A stretch of DNA of 35,771 nt, taken from the NCBI RefSeq assembly GCF_014698035.1, contig NZ_JACJSF010000079.1:1-35771 (forward strand), read 5' to 3'. Position 1 is the first letter of the stretch; each line of letters starts with the position of its first letter. This DNA comes from Desmonostoc muscorum FACHB-395. Its GTDB lineage: Bacteria > Cyanobacteriota > Cyanobacteriia > Cyanobacteriales > Nostocaceae. The notes below the pieces were generated by a model that was not told the DNA's origin, made no database searches, and worked only from the letters and a program-made list of their open reading frames with translations. Shown here in pieces: positions 7,354-16,551 of this stretch. The translations under genes and the position numbers were made by a program.

Positions 7354-7686
7354 ATGAAACAACAACCACAAATTAAACAAGTTAATCAATCTTTAGGTCA
7401 AAATGCCTCAATAGGGATTTTGACTGGTTTTCAGTTTGCGATTTCTTTAGTTTCGTTTGGAGTAGGTTTTTTCATAGCATTCTTATTTGGCATAGGAATG
7501 ATATGGAGCATATTGATAGGTGTTTGGGTAAGTGCTACAGCTTTAGTTTTATCAGGGAAACGACCTTATTTATTTTGGTCTAGAGTGTTCCCAGGTGTTC
7601 CAATATGGTCTAGAGGATACGTCAAATACTCTTCTCCTCAAAACAAGAAAAGAGCAGGCTCTAAAAAAATTCCTAAATCATGGTGA
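7354..7686 (+). CDS. VirB3-like inner-membrane protein
   Basis: 110 aa with two adjacent hydrophobic helices (about 21-46 and 48-66) and a basic C-terminal tail (NKKRAGSKKIPKSW). Size, topology and position directly before VirB4 match VirB3/TrbD, which anchors the VirB4 ATPase to the inner-membrane complex. Its final codons lie in a 15-bp direct repeat that is found again at the VirB4 start, showing that the original stop and the VirB4 start overlapped before an insertion separated them. Confidence 0.65.
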   Translation: MKQQPQIKQVNQSLGQNASIGILTGFQFAISLVSFGVGFFIAFLFGIGMIWSILIGVWVSATALVLSGKRPYLFWSRVFPGVPIWSRGYVKYSSPQNKKRAGSKKIPKSW

Positions 7687-8174
7687 AAAGAGGGGGAAAG
7701 GGAAAGGGGGAAAGGGAAAAGGCTTATTACTTTATTGATTGGTTAATGGATTGAATTTGATTGGATAGCATCCGGCTTAATTCCATAGCTTGATTATAAA
7801 GTTGTGTATAAGATGATTGGTTTAAATATCCAACTTCCAATGCCACTCTTAGAAGACTACGAACTTCTCCGGCAGAGCCTTTGGCAATATTTAGAAAGTT
7901 TAAATATTCTTTGCGAGAATGTCTTTCAAACCCTTCTGCAATGTTAGTAGGCACTGACACTGAAGAGCGTCTTAACTGATCTCTGAAGCCAAAGTCTCTA
8001 CTCAGTTCACCTTCTTTAGTAATTAAGTAAATGTGTTTAACTAAGTCAATCCCTTTCTGCCATACTCTTAAATCCTCGAAACTTTCAATTTTCTTCTTTT
8101 CCATTTTTTTCCTTTCCCCTTTTCCCTTTAACCTTTTCCCCTATTCTAAGATATTGATCAAATCATGGTGAAAA
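7675..8174. mobile_element. Inserted cassette with four-helix-bundle gene, flanked by a 15-bp direct repeat
   Basis: AAATCATGGTGAAAA occurs at 7675-7689 (end of virB3-like) and again at 8160-8174 (start of virB4). Between the copies lie 470 bp with a perfect 12-bp inverted repeat near the ends (AAAGGGAAAAGG 7711-7722, CCTTTTCCCTTT 8118-8129) and one antisense gene. The pattern fits an insertion with target duplication exactly at the virB3/virB4 overlap; both genes keep their stop and start. No transposase is encoded, so movement would need help in trans. Confidence 0.65.
7727..8104 (-). CDS. Four-helix-bundle protein (23S rRNA intervening-sequence/Avd-like family)
   Basis: 125 aa, the typical length. 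Family hallmarks are FEDLRVWQKGIDLVKHIY at the N-terminus, FRDQLRRSSVSVPTNIAEGF in the centre, and EYLNFLNIAKGSAGEVRSLL. The family forms pentameric barrels of four-helix bundles, related to the Avd accessory protein of diversity-generating retroelements and to ORFs in 23S rRNA insertions; biochemical function is mostly unknown. The gene is antisense to the conjugation operon. Its Shine-Dalgarno (AAAGG six bases before the ATG) is supplied by the purine-rich terminal repeat of the cassette. No reverse transcriptase or template repeat is nearby. Confidence 0.92.
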   Translation of the reverse strand: MEKKKIESFEDLRVWQKGIDLVKHIYLITKEGELSRDFGFRDQLRRSSVSVPTNIAEGFERHSRKEYLNFLNIAKGSAGEVRSLLRVALEVGYLNQSSYTQLYNQAMELSRMLSNQIQSINQSIK

Positions 8175-10906
8175 TTAAGAATTCTCCAAATGTCAAAAAA
8201 GTATCGGCTTTTGAAGATTTTTTGGATTTGACCACAATAATTAGATTGAAAAAAGGCAGCTATAATATTGGGGCGTATTTGTTAAGTAAAAAGCAAGTAA
8301 GTGACACGAATAATACTTTACAATTAGTATTTGGATATAGCTGCACAGGGTTTCATCCGTTGTTTAATTCGGATGAACAAGTAGAAGCAATAGCGAAAGC
8401 TTTTGAGAATGGTTGCAAAGAAATTCCCCAGGGAGAAAAATTTACTTTTCGCTGGTCTTCTTTATGTAATGAATCAGAAGTATTTGAAGCATATCGAGAG
8501 AGATTAACAAATCCAGTATCTCCTGAAAGTGAGTTTCTGGATTGGGGGCAAGTAGCGAGAATGCAAGAACTGTCGCGGCGACGGCAGCGTAAAAATATAA
8601 AATTGAACATTTATACAACTTTCACTATTAAACCAGGAGGGACAGAGGGAGGCGATGCTGTAGATAGAGCGATAGTGAAGCTGGCGAATTTTTTACAGCG
8701 TCGGTTTACACCAACGGGGGCAACTGAACTGACAAAGAAAAATTTAATCCAGATTCTGGAAAAAGCAATAAATGTATCATTGAGACATCAGCAGATATTA
8801 TCTGAAATGAAATTATTCCCATCACCGAAAACAGAAAAGGAGCTATGGAATGATTTAACTTATTGCCTGGGAGCGAAAAGTGTAAAAGTGCCACATACAC
8901 TAGTATTTGATGAATCGGGTTTGAGGGAAGAAATTAACGAAGCGTCACCATTAAAATCACAATATATTGACCAATTACACGCGACTTCAGTACTTTTAAA
9001 CAATGGGATTCCCTACGCTGATAGGCAATGGGTATGCCTACCAAGTAAAAATAAAGAGAAAAAATATGTAGGAGTGATGACGCTGGCTCAAAAACCAGAA
9101 GCATTTGCTTCTACTAGGGATCAGGTGCGCTTTTTATGGAATGTGTTTTCGCGTGAAGTGATTTATGATGTTGAAATCATCACAGAAATCAGCCCAGCCG
9201 ATCAAAAACTGACTAGGCTAACTCAACAGTTAATAACTAGGCGTTCGCGTCATGCGGAAATTAGTGCCAGCAAAAAAACTATAGACGTAGCATCACAGAT
9301 TAATACTGAATGGTCTGTAAACGCCCAAAAGCAGTTATACACAGGTGACACGCCAGAAAATCTAGCATTAATTGTTCTTGTATACCGCAACTCGCTGGAA
9401 GAAATTGATGATGCTTGCAGACTGATTTCAGGTTATATAAATCAGCCAACGGAGTTAATACGTGAAACCCAGTATGCATGGTCTATCTGGTTAGATACTT
9501 TACTGATAAAACAAAAACCCCAACTAACCAGCCCTTACAACAGACGGACAACATTTTTCACGAGCGAGATAATCGGATTAACGCCAGTAATACAGAATAT
9601 GAAAGCCGATGAAAAAGGCTTTGAATTGATTGCAGATGAAGGGCACTCATCAGTTTGGATAGATTTCTCAAAAACGAAAAATGTAATGATTATTGGGACT
9701 ACAGGGAGTGGGAAATCAGTATTAGTATCGTCAATTATTGCGGAGTGCTTGGCAAAAGATATGTCGGTATTAATTATAGATTTGCCAAACGATGACGGTT
9801 CAGGAACCTTCGGAGATTTTACGCCATACTACAACGGATTCTACTTTGATATCTCCAGACAATCAAATAATATTGTTCAGCCGCTAGATTTATCAAAAAT
9901 CCCATTAGAACAAAGAGAAGACAGGGTAAAAGCACATCGCAATGATGTAAATCTAATAGTGTTGCAGTTGGTTCTGGGTTCACAGCAGTTTGAGGGGTTC
10001 CTTGCTCAAACAATAGAATCGTTGATACCTTTAGGGACAAAAGCTTTTTACGAGAATCCAGATATTGAACGACGTTTTGAGTTGGCACACTCAGCAGGAA
10101 TCGGAACCCCAGAGTGGGATAACACGCCGACTCTAGTTGATATGGAACAGTTTTTTTGTGCCGATTGTATTGATTTAGGCTATGAGGATGAGAATGTTGA
10201 TAAGGCGCTCAATTATATACGCTTACGACTACAGTACTGGCAAGCAAGCTCAATAGGAAATGCAATTTGTAAACCTTCAACTTTCCAAACAGACAGCAAG
10301 CTAATTACGTTTGCATTAACGAATCTGCAATCAGATAGAGAAGCAGAGGTGTTCGGGATGTCAGCGTATATTGCGGCATCGAGACAATCACTATCATCGA
10401 CAAACAGTATGTTTTTCATGGATGAGGCGAGTGTATTGCTACGGTTCCCGTCGTTATCTCGGTTAGTAGGCCGTAAATGTGCTACGGCTCGGAAATCAGG
10501 ATGTCGCATTGCTCTAGCTGCTCAAGATGTGATTTCGATTGCCAAATCAGAAGCAGGGGAACAAATATTACAAAATATGCCTTGTCGATTAATCGGGCGA
10601 ATTGTCCCTGGGGCAGCGAGAAGTTTTTCGGAATTGCTTGGTATGCCGAGAGAAATTATAGATGTAAATGAAACTTTCATGCCAAACATCCAAGAGCTAT
10701 ATACGTTATGGCTGTTGGACTACAACAATAAATATATAAGATGCCGTTATTATCCTTCATCTCCCCTTTTGGGTTTGGTTGTGAATGGTAGGGAGGAGCA
10801 AGAATCACGAGACAAGTTTAAAAAAAATTACAATGATAAGTTCACTTGGGTGGCAGAATTTTCAAAGTATTATGTTGAGTGCATTAAGCAAGGGAAACCA
10901 TTATGA
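8165..10906 (+). CDS. VirB4-family conjugative transfer ATPase
   Basis: 913 aa. The C-terminal half is a P-loop ATPase: Walker A GTTGSGKS at residues 511-518, Walker B MFFMDEA with D753-E754. The N-terminal half has the less conserved VirB4/TraC membrane-proximal domain. VirB4 proteins hexamerise at the inner face of the mating channel and power pilus assembly and substrate transfer. The ATG lies in the second copy of the 15-bp direct repeat. The stop overlaps the next start in ATGA (10903-10906), so the downstream genes are translationally coupled. Confidence 0.93.
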   Translation: MVKIKNSPNVKKVSAFEDFLDLTTIIRLKKGSYNIGAYLLSKKQVSDTNNTLQLVFGYSCTGFHPLFNSDEQVEAIAKAFENGCKEIPQGEKFTFRWSSLCNESEVFEAYRERLTNPVSPESEFLDWGQVARMQELSRRRQRKNIKLNIYTTFTIKPGGTEGGDAVDRAIVKLANFLQRRFTPTGATELTKKNLIQILEKAINVSLRHQQILSEMKLFPSPKTEKELWNDLTYCLGAKSVKVPHTLVFDESGLREEINEASPLKSQYIDQLHATSVLLNNGIPYADRQWVCLPSKNKEKKYVGVMTLAQKPEAFASTRDQVRFLWNVFSREVIYDVEIITEISPADQKLTRLTQQLITRRSRHAEISASKKTIDVASQINTEWSVNAQKQLYTGDTPENLALIVLVYRNSLEEIDDACRLISGYINQPTELIRETQYAWSIWLDTLLIKQKPQLTSPYNRRTTFFTSEIIGLTPVIQNMKADEKGFELIADEGHSSVWIDFSKTKNVMIIGTTGSGKSVLVSSIIAECLAKDMSVLIIDLPNDDGSGTFGDFTPYYNGFYFDISRQSNNIVQPLDLSKIPLEQREDRVKAHRNDVNLIVLQLVLGSQQFEGFLAQTIESLIPLGTKAFYENPDIERRFELAHSAGIGTPEWDNTPTLVDMEQFFCADCIDLGYEDENVDKALNYIRLRLQYWQASSIGNAICKPSTFQTDSKLITFALTNLQSDREAEVFGMSAYIAASRQSLSSTNSMFFMDEASVLLRFPSLSRLVGRKCATARKSGCRIALAAQDVISIAKSEAGEQILQNMPCRLIGRIVPGAARSFSELLGMPREIIDVNETFMPNIQELYTLWLLDYNNKYIRCRYYPSSPLLGLVVNGREEQESRDKFKKNYNDKFTWVAEFSKYYVECIKQGKPL

Positions 10907-11448
10907 AAATTCTTGCATTATTAATTCAAAACAAGATTTTATTGGCAATATTGGCAGGTGTAGTATCAATTGGAAGTTTTCAAGTATGGAAAGACAATCA
11001 AGCGAAATATGAGAAGTTTATTGCTAGTCAAGAAAATAATTGTAAAGTGTATATGAAAATGGGAGAGGATGCAGTTAAACGGAGTCCGAGTTTGAGAAAC
11101 CTCAAATACAATAATATAGTGACTCCCGGACTAAAGCAGCCTGGAATAAATTCTCAATACGAAGTAGACAGTAGATATCTTTTACTTTACAACAAGCCTG
11201 TTTCTACTCTTCCACCAAATACTGTGGTTTATGAGAATGGTTTTTTTAAAAGTTTATTATCAAAGGCTAATTATCCTCCTGAGTCATTGCTGGTTAAAGC
11301 TGTTTCTTTTGATTTGAAAAATCAACAAGCAACTGTTAGTTCGTATTGTGCAAAAACCCCTTTTGTAGTTCGTTTTGAGAATTTATATGAAGAATTTCAA
11401 CCAGTTGATCGTGATCTCAGGGGTAGTAGTTCAAATTTATTTTTCTAG
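10903..11448 (+). CDS. Unknown single-pass membrane protein of the conjugation operon
   Basis: 181 aa. An N-terminal signal-anchor (about residues 5-26, LALLIQNKILLAILAGVVSI) is followed by a periplasm-type domain of about 150 aa with two cysteines (C48, C148). No family is recognised. It is coupled to virB4 by an ATGA overlap, and its own 3' end overlaps the next gene by about 60 bp in another frame. Its place between VirB4 and VirB5-like suggests a lineage-specific component of the mating channel. Confidence 0.65.
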   Translation: MKILALLIQNKILLAILAGVVSIGSFQVWKDNQAKYEKFIASQENNCKVYMKMGEDAVKRSPSLRNLKYNNIVTPGLKQPGINSQYEVDSRYLLLYNKPVSTLPPNTVVYENGFFKSLLSKANYPPESLLVKAVSFDLKNQQATVSSYCAKTPFVVRFENLYEEFQPVDRDLRGSSSNLFF

Positions 11449-12133
11449 TATTCCAGCCAATGCAGCTAATGTCGAATCTAGCAATAATTCAAATCAATCT
11501 TTTTTGCTGCAATTTCAAGAAATTTACAATAGCTTACAAACTTACATAAATAGCTATCAAAAAGAATTTACTAAAGCTGTAGGAAAGCTGGAAGCGGAAT
11601 TAAATCAGGCAATTCAATCTAGTGTAGGTGATTTAGGAATTCCCGATCCTTTAAAAGCTGGCAAGAACATTGAGGAAGTTTTACAACAGCAAGAAACTCA
11701 ATTACTAGTATTAGACCCTCGGATTCAAGCCCAGGATGCTATTAGAGAATGGAATCAGCAATACACTCGCGGTCAATCTCAATCAGTATTAGGTGGAGAG
11801 GGTCAAAGAGTACAAGCTCAAGAAGCCCAAATAACCAATGATGCGATTTCGCAATCTTCAGATAACGCTGATGCTGCCCAGCAGGATGTTATCACCCAAG
11901 ACATCTTAAAAAAGATGGCTGTCCAAAATTTACAAACGGCTGTGGTTAGCAAATCAATTCATGCAGAAGCTCAGAAACAATCCCGTTCATTAGCTGCTGC
12001 AAATATTAATCTTGCTGATATTTCTAGCCGTATGGATGAACAAGCAAGACTTGAGCAGCAAGAATCTAATGCAGCAGCTAGACAAATATTGCATTCTGCT
12101 GCCGTCAATGATGCTTTTTGGGAAAATCAATAA
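11387..12133 (+). CDS. Secreted coiled-coil protein, VirB5/TrbJ-like
   Basis: 248 aa from ATG 11387; a TTG four codons earlier is less likely. The signal peptide ends near residue 26 (SIPANA-AN). The mature protein is helical and rich in Gln and Ala, with long amphipathic stretches (EIYNSLQTYINSYQKEFTKA; AVVSKSIHAEAQKQSRSLAA). Helical, Gln/Ala-rich exported proteins at this position are usually VirB5/TrbJ-type minor pilins or pilus-assembly factors. The assignment rests on position, export signal and composition. Confidence 0.5.
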   Translation: MKNFNQLIVISGVVVQIYFSSIPANAANVESSNNSNQSFLLQFQEIYNSLQTYINSYQKEFTKAVGKLEAELNQAIQSSVGDLGIPDPLKAGKNIEEVLQQQETQLLVLDPRIQAQDAIREWNQQYTRGQSQSVLGGEGQRVQAQEAQITNDAISQSSDNADAAQQDVITQDILKKMAVQNLQTAVVSKSIHAEAQKQSRSLAAANINLADISSRMDEQARLEQQESNAAARQILHSAAVNDAFWENQ

Positions 12134-12383
12134 AGAGGGGGAAGGGGAAAAGAAGCCCGATACATATTTAAAAATAATGGAGTAAGAGTGGTTCTACGCT
12201 GCAATCGCACTACGTGGTGAGTATTATCTCTTGTAATATTCTCCATATTTTAAAATACTTGCTTTGCATCGTATGGGAAAAGTTTTACTCTTTTTTTCCT
12301 TTCCTTTCCCCCCGCCCCTTATCCCCAGAGAGGGCCCCACCTTCCCCCTTCCCCCTTTTTAATAAAATAGCTGATTAAATAAA
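12134..12383. repeat. Hairpin-type repeat element between VirB5-like and VirB6-like genes
   Basis: A perfect 12-bp inverted repeat, AGGGGGAAGGGG (12136-12147) and CCCCTTCCCCCT (12345-12356), encloses about 200 bp of non-coding DNA ending in a long pyrimidine run. It has the same purine/pyrimidine style as the cassette at 7675-8174 but carries no gene. It probably folds into a large hairpin in RNA. Confidence 0.7.
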
Positions 12384-13442
12384 ATGCTTTTAACTATTCT
12401 TTTAGCTCAATCAACAGGTCAGCAACCTGGACAAAATACGGGTACTACTAATTCAGGTGAGATCGTTGATGGTGCTATTGATGGGGCAGATTTGATTGTC
12501 AAATCTTTTGCTAATGATTGGGCAGAGCTAGCATCTGGGACAAGTTCTATTTATATAGCTGTTGTGGCTGTATCAATGTTGGTTGCAGTAGTTTTAGTCA
12601 GCTTTGCCTCCTTGGGTTGGTATAGAAAGTTCGCTGAAGAAGGTTTTTCTTACAATTTTGTAAGTGAGATGGTTTTTCCCTTGTTAGTAATTATAATGCT
12701 GACTAACAATGGTTTTTTATTGGCTAATACCACAATCGCTCTCAAGGATGTGTCGGCTAATCTAAACAGGAGTATCCTAAGTATTACTAGAAACGGTGTA
12801 AAGCTGAAAGATGCTATAAGGAATGTGAATGCAGATCAGAGTTTCATTTTAGCTACACAGACAGCTTTGACTGAATGCGAAAAACTTGAAACTTCTCAAA
12901 CAGATAGTAAGGGCAACACAACAAATCCTAGACAAACTTGCATCAAAGAGAGTATAGAAAAAGCTCAATCAGACGCGCGCGAAGCCAGAGAGAAAAGGGG
13001 AACTGGTTCAGGTACGGGAAGCTGGAACCCTTTGGATATTGGTGGTGAACTTGTCAATAGTGCAATTCAAGGTCTTGTTTATGTGATCCTGAGTGGTTTA
13101 TCCGCAGGTTTCCAATATATAGTGCAATTATCCTTTTTGTTAGTTGCTTACGTTGCACCTATATTCTTGGCATTATCTTTACTGCCTTTTGAAAGCAAGC
13201 CTCTTTATGCCTGGTTGTCCGGTTGGCTAGGTTTGACACTAATACTAATTTCATACTCGATAATAGTAGGTATAGTTGCGAGTGCGATAGTTGACAAACC
13301 TTCAAGCAATCCATTGTTGATGCAACTAATACAAGCAATTTTTTCGCCATTACTTGCAGTAGCCATTGGCACAGGAGGGGGGATGTCAGTATTCACAGCT
13401 TTTACTAGTGGAATTAAATTCTCTGTGGGATTAAGAAAATGA
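12384..13442 (+). CDS. VirB6/TrbL-like polytopic membrane protein
   Basis: 352 aa. The N-terminus (MLLTILLAQSTGQQ) is signal-like and short. Hydrophobic segments lie near residues 55-78, 93-112, 225-255, 257-275, 278-305 and 312-335, with a polar soluble domain (about 120-220) between the first two and the last four. This topology and its place before a VirB8-like gene fit VirB6/TrbL, the polytopic core of the inner-membrane channel. The stop overlaps the next start in ATGA. Confidence 0.68.
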   Translation: MLLTILLAQSTGQQPGQNTGTTNSGEIVDGAIDGADLIVKSFANDWAELASGTSSIYIAVVAVSMLVAVVLVSFASLGWYRKFAEEGFSYNFVSEMVFPLLVIIMLTNNGFLLANTTIALKDVSANLNRSILSITRNGVKLKDAIRNVNADQSFILATQTALTECEKLETSQTDSKGNTTNPRQTCIKESIEKAQSDAREAREKRGTGSGTGSWNPLDIGGELVNSAIQGLVYVILSGLSAGFQYIVQLSFLLVAYVAPIFLALSLLPFESKPLYAWLSGWLGLTLILISYSIIVGIVASAIVDKPSSNPLLMQLIQAIFSPLLAVAIGTGGGMSVFTAFTSGIKFSVGLRK

Positions 13443-14158
13443 GGCTACTAGAAAAAAAAGAATTAAATTTCACTCCAATATTTTTGATAGGGAATGCAGT
13501 ATTACTGAGCCTACTACTGTTAATAGAAATCATAAATTTTGCGAGAGTCGGAACTATAGCTAACTCGAAAGCACCGACATTAGTAGAATTAAATGATGGA
13601 GAATCTATAAGAGTTAGCGCGATACATAGTGAGGAGAGATCGCCTCAAGCCATCAGGTATTTTGTCGGGCAGACAATGACAGGGTTACTGAGTTGGAATA
13701 CATTGCCAAAAGTGACTGGTGACTACGATGCAGACCCTATTAAAAAATTAAAGCTTGATGTGGGTGTGCAAACAGGGAATAGCAAAATTACAACGAATGT
13801 ATGGGCTACAGGGTTTGCGTTATCAGAAGATTTCCGTGCTGAGTTTCTGAAAGAAATAGGAAATCTCACACCACCAGATGTATTTAATGGTACGACTCAA
13901 TCAATTTTAAAAATCAGTTTACTTAGCGAACCTAAAAAAGTAAAATCAGGAAAGTTTCAAGTAGATATGGTAGGGGAAGTAATAGTTTTTCAGGGTAATA
14001 ATCTGGTTGGAGAACCAATAGGGTTTAACAAAAGTGTTTTTGTCAAAGTGATAGACACACCGACATTACCGCAGATTTCATCTGAGTTTCAACAAACAGC
14101 TTATCGTGTCCGCAAAGCAGGTTTAGAAATATATAAAATTCAAGATTTGAATTTATGA
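13439..14158 (+). CDS. VirB8/TraE-like bitopic inner-membrane protein
   Basis: 239 aa with a short cytoplasmic N-terminus, one membrane helix (about 13-33) and a periplasmic domain of about 200 aa. Single-pass topology, size and the order VirB6-VirB8-VirB10 are those of VirB8, the nucleation factor of the secretion channel. Sequence resemblance is weak, so the call depends on context. It is joined to both neighbours by ATGA overlaps (13439 and 14155). Confidence 0.58.
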   Translation: MRLLEKKELNFTPIFLIGNAVLLSLLLLIEIINFARVGTIANSKAPTLVELNDGESIRVSAIHSEERSPQAIRYFVGQTMTGLLSWNTLPKVTGDYDADPIKKLKLDVGVQTGNSKITTNVWATGFALSEDFRAEFLKEIGNLTPPDVFNGTTQSILKISLLSEPKKVKSGKFQVDMVGEVIVFQGNNLVGEPIGFNKSVFVKVIDTPTLPQISSEFQQTAYRVRKAGLEIYKIQDLNL

Positions 14159-15660
14159 CACAAACGCAAGAATCTCCAGCAGTAAATGAAAGAAACGTTC
14201 ACCCCCTAGAGGATGAAGCAGAATTTTTAGCAAAAGAACAGTCAGACAAGAGAGTAGAGAATGACCTAGCTAACCCAGGTTCTTTGGATAAGAAAGATAA
14301 AGATTTCGCCGCGATGAATGGGGTAAGTATTCAGCTTCAATCCTTAGCTGATACAGAAGCTCCTGAACCAGAAGAAATCACAACTACTCGTACAATTCCG
14401 CAAAACCCACTTTTAAAGATGGCTGTTATCGGTGGGATAATATTGATTTTTATAATGATTGTTGGCGGACTAATTAATGGTTCTATGAATGCCCTGAACT
14501 TTTCTACTACAAAAATAGAATCACCAAAAATAAGTCTTGAAGCAATAGAAGAACCAGTCAAGGATGAGACTGGACAAAATAAAACAGCTTTAGCTTTGAC
14601 TAGCCAGAATGTGGAATTTAAGAAAATCCGCGATCAAAAAGCAGAAGCAACAGCAGCACCTAGTCCCACATTCACACCTGTGACGGTAGCTCCACCACCG
14701 ACAAGAACAATACCTCAGCGTACACAACCAGTAACAGTTTCTAGAAATCCCTTTCCACCGAGAATTAATACATCGGTTAGACGCTCGTTGCCAGTTATTC
14801 AACCTCAACCTCAACCAAAACAAGTAGCACGAGTAATCCCCAATGCAAGTTCGGCTGTAAAAACTCAACCTCTAGACCCGATGCAACAATGGCTTGCTGT
14901 TGCAAACGTTGGTAGTTTCAGTAGTTCAGTCAACTCTGATGATGAACAATTAAACCCCAGTGGGATAAAAGGGGGAATAGGGTCAAGTACAGAAATTAAA
15001 AATCAAACTACTGCACAAACAACTGATTATAATACAAAGCGTATTTTAGTTGGTAGTACTACAGAAGGACGGCTAGAGACACCAATATTTTGGGGGACTA
15101 ATGATGATATCGGTCAAAATTACCTGATTAAAATATCCCTCCCATTGAAAGCATCAGATGGTAGTGAAGTGTTACCTACAGGTTCTTATCTGGTAGCTCA
15201 ATTGACTAATTCAAATGGCTCAGGATTTGCCCAATTGCGCGGGGTTTCAGTTTTAATTAATTCCGAAGGGAACACCCAAGAAAAGAAACTGCCAGAAAAC
15301 GCCGTTTTAATTATGTCGAAGAACGGCAGTTTTCTCAAAGCCGAATCTCGCAAAGGTAGTAATTTAGGAGGTGATTTGATGTCGGCCGTAATCGCCGGTG
15401 TTGCCAAGGCTGCTGAGATCCAGAATCGCCCAAGAAGTCAGACCAACATTAATACTAATGGATTTTCTAGTACTACAACTACTAATGATGATAAAAATAT
15501 CACCTCTGCTTTTGGTGAAGGTGCATTTAACAATGTTCTCGAAGGTATTAAAGCATCTAATCAAAGTCGGTCTGGGCAATTAAATAGCCAAGAAAAAGTG
15601 TTCGTGATTGATGCTGGTCAGACAGTACAGGTATTCGTTAATCAAACGATTTCGTTATGA
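14155..15660 (+). CDS. VirB10/TrbI/TraB-like channel scaffold
   Basis: 501 aa. A cytoplasmic acidic N-terminus is followed by a membrane helix (residues 85-107, LLKMAVIGGIILIFIMIVGG) and a proline-rich periplasmic stretch (about 155-225, with FTPVTVAPPPTRTIPQRTQP). The C-terminal beta domain includes VGSTTEGRLETPIFW and ends VFVIDAGQTVQVFVNQTI, as in TraB/VirB10. This family spans both membranes and gates the channel. It overlaps the genes on either side by 4 bp. Confidence 0.75.
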   Translation: MTQTQESPAVNERNVHPLEDEAEFLAKEQSDKRVENDLANPGSLDKKDKDFAAMNGVSIQLQSLADTEAPEPEEITTTRTIPQNPLLKMAVIGGIILIFIMIVGGLINGSMNALNFSTTKIESPKISLEAIEEPVKDETGQNKTALALTSQNVEFKKIRDQKAEATAAPSPTFTPVTVAPPPTRTIPQRTQPVTVSRNPFPPRINTSVRRSLPVIQPQPQPKQVARVIPNASSAVKTQPLDPMQQWLAVANVGSFSSSVNSDDEQLNPSGIKGGIGSSTEIKNQTTAQTTDYNTKRILVGSTTEGRLETPIFWGTNDDIGQNYLIKISLPLKASDGSEVLPTGSYLVAQLTNSNGSGFAQLRGVSVLINSEGNTQEKKLPENAVLIMSKNGSFLKAESRKGSNLGGDLMSAVIAGVAKAAEIQNRPRSQTNINTNGFSSTTTTNDDKNITSAFGEGAFNNVLEGIKASNQSRSGQLNSQEKVFVIDAGQTVQVFVNQTISL

Positions 15661-16454
15661 AAAAGATTCTAGCCCTAGCTGCAACATTATTGTTAATTAA
15701 CTCTCATCAGGTTTTAGCTGGAAGTGTTAGAACTGTTTACTCTCAAGATGTTGATTCTAATTTTCTGGAACTGAAAATTTGGAAAGGTTATGGACTGACT
15801 ATTAATTTGATGCCTACAGGTGAAACAATCAAACAAGTTTGGATTGGCGACCCCTCTAGAATTACTTTTACTTCAAACGGTGGTTTATGCCCAAAGCAGT
15901 CCAACGATTCTGAATGTGTAGGAGGTAAAGCAACTGTAATCTTTCTTCGCCAGATTGACCCGATCAAGTTTCCTGTTACCTCTAGCAGCAATGGAAGCAC
16001 TCAAATTACATTACTTACTAATGAAAAGCAATATCAATTCAAGATAGTTCCCGCTAGTGGCAACCCAGCTTACACGAGTTTGGTGATTAAATCTGACTCA
16101 GATCGCCCATTGCCAATTAGCCCGGAACTATCGCCACTTCCCCTAACAGTTGAAAAACCGCAATCAGTGCCGTCAGACTTCCCGCAGCCCTCGCCTCAAC
16201 CTGTTGCCGTTTTACGCCCCAATCCTGGGACTACGCTAAACGGTGCAATTCAGAGGAACGATGCTAATGCTCTCGCTTTTGGGCTAGCAGAGGCTGGGCG
16301 GAAAGGTGAGGTTCGACCCGGATCTACCACATGGAACAAGGTGCAAGATGCTATCAAACTATTGCGGCGTGGCAAGAGTAGAGAGGAGGCAATTTCACTT
16401 TCTAAAGTCGATGCTAAAACCTTTCACCAATTACTTGAATGGGGGCAATTGTGA
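15657..16454 (+). CDS. VirB9/TraK-like periplasmic protein
   Basis: 265 aa with a clear signal peptide (cleavage after residue 21, HQVLA-GS). The N-terminal beta-rich domain (WKGYGLTINLMPTGETIKQV, followed by WIGDPSRI) matches the usual start of VirB9/CagX/TraK domains, which form the outer ring with VirB10. After a Pro-rich linker (about 150-190) the C-terminus (about 205-265) is a helical, basic segment (LLRRGKSREEAISLSKVDAK) that looks like a small HTH-like bundle and is not usual for VirB9. The start overlaps virB10-like in ATGA. Confidence 0.58.
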   Translation: MKKILALAATLLLINSHQVLAGSVRTVYSQDVDSNFLELKIWKGYGLTINLMPTGETIKQVWIGDPSRITFTSNGGLCPKQSNDSECVGGKATVIFLRQIDPIKFPVTSSSNGSTQITLLTNEKQYQFKIVPASGNPAYTSLVIKSDSDRPLPISPELSPLPLTVEKPQSVPSDFPQPSPQPVAVLRPNPGTTLNGAIQRNDANALAFGLAEAGRKGEVRPGSTTWNKVQDAIKLLRRGKSREEAISLSKVDAKTFHQLLEWGQL

Positions 16455-16551
16455 GCAAATTCTGAAAATTTATTCGTAAAGAAATAGGTAATTCTCTGTA
16501 TTTGCTTAGAAATGAAGATGAAACAACAATATCCCGATTACTTAAAACAAA

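Noticed and set aside
7727..8104. Diversity-generating retroelement suggested by the Avd-like four-helix-bundle gene
   Set aside because: No reverse transcriptase, template repeat or variable repeat is present nearby; the gene stands alone in a small cassette.
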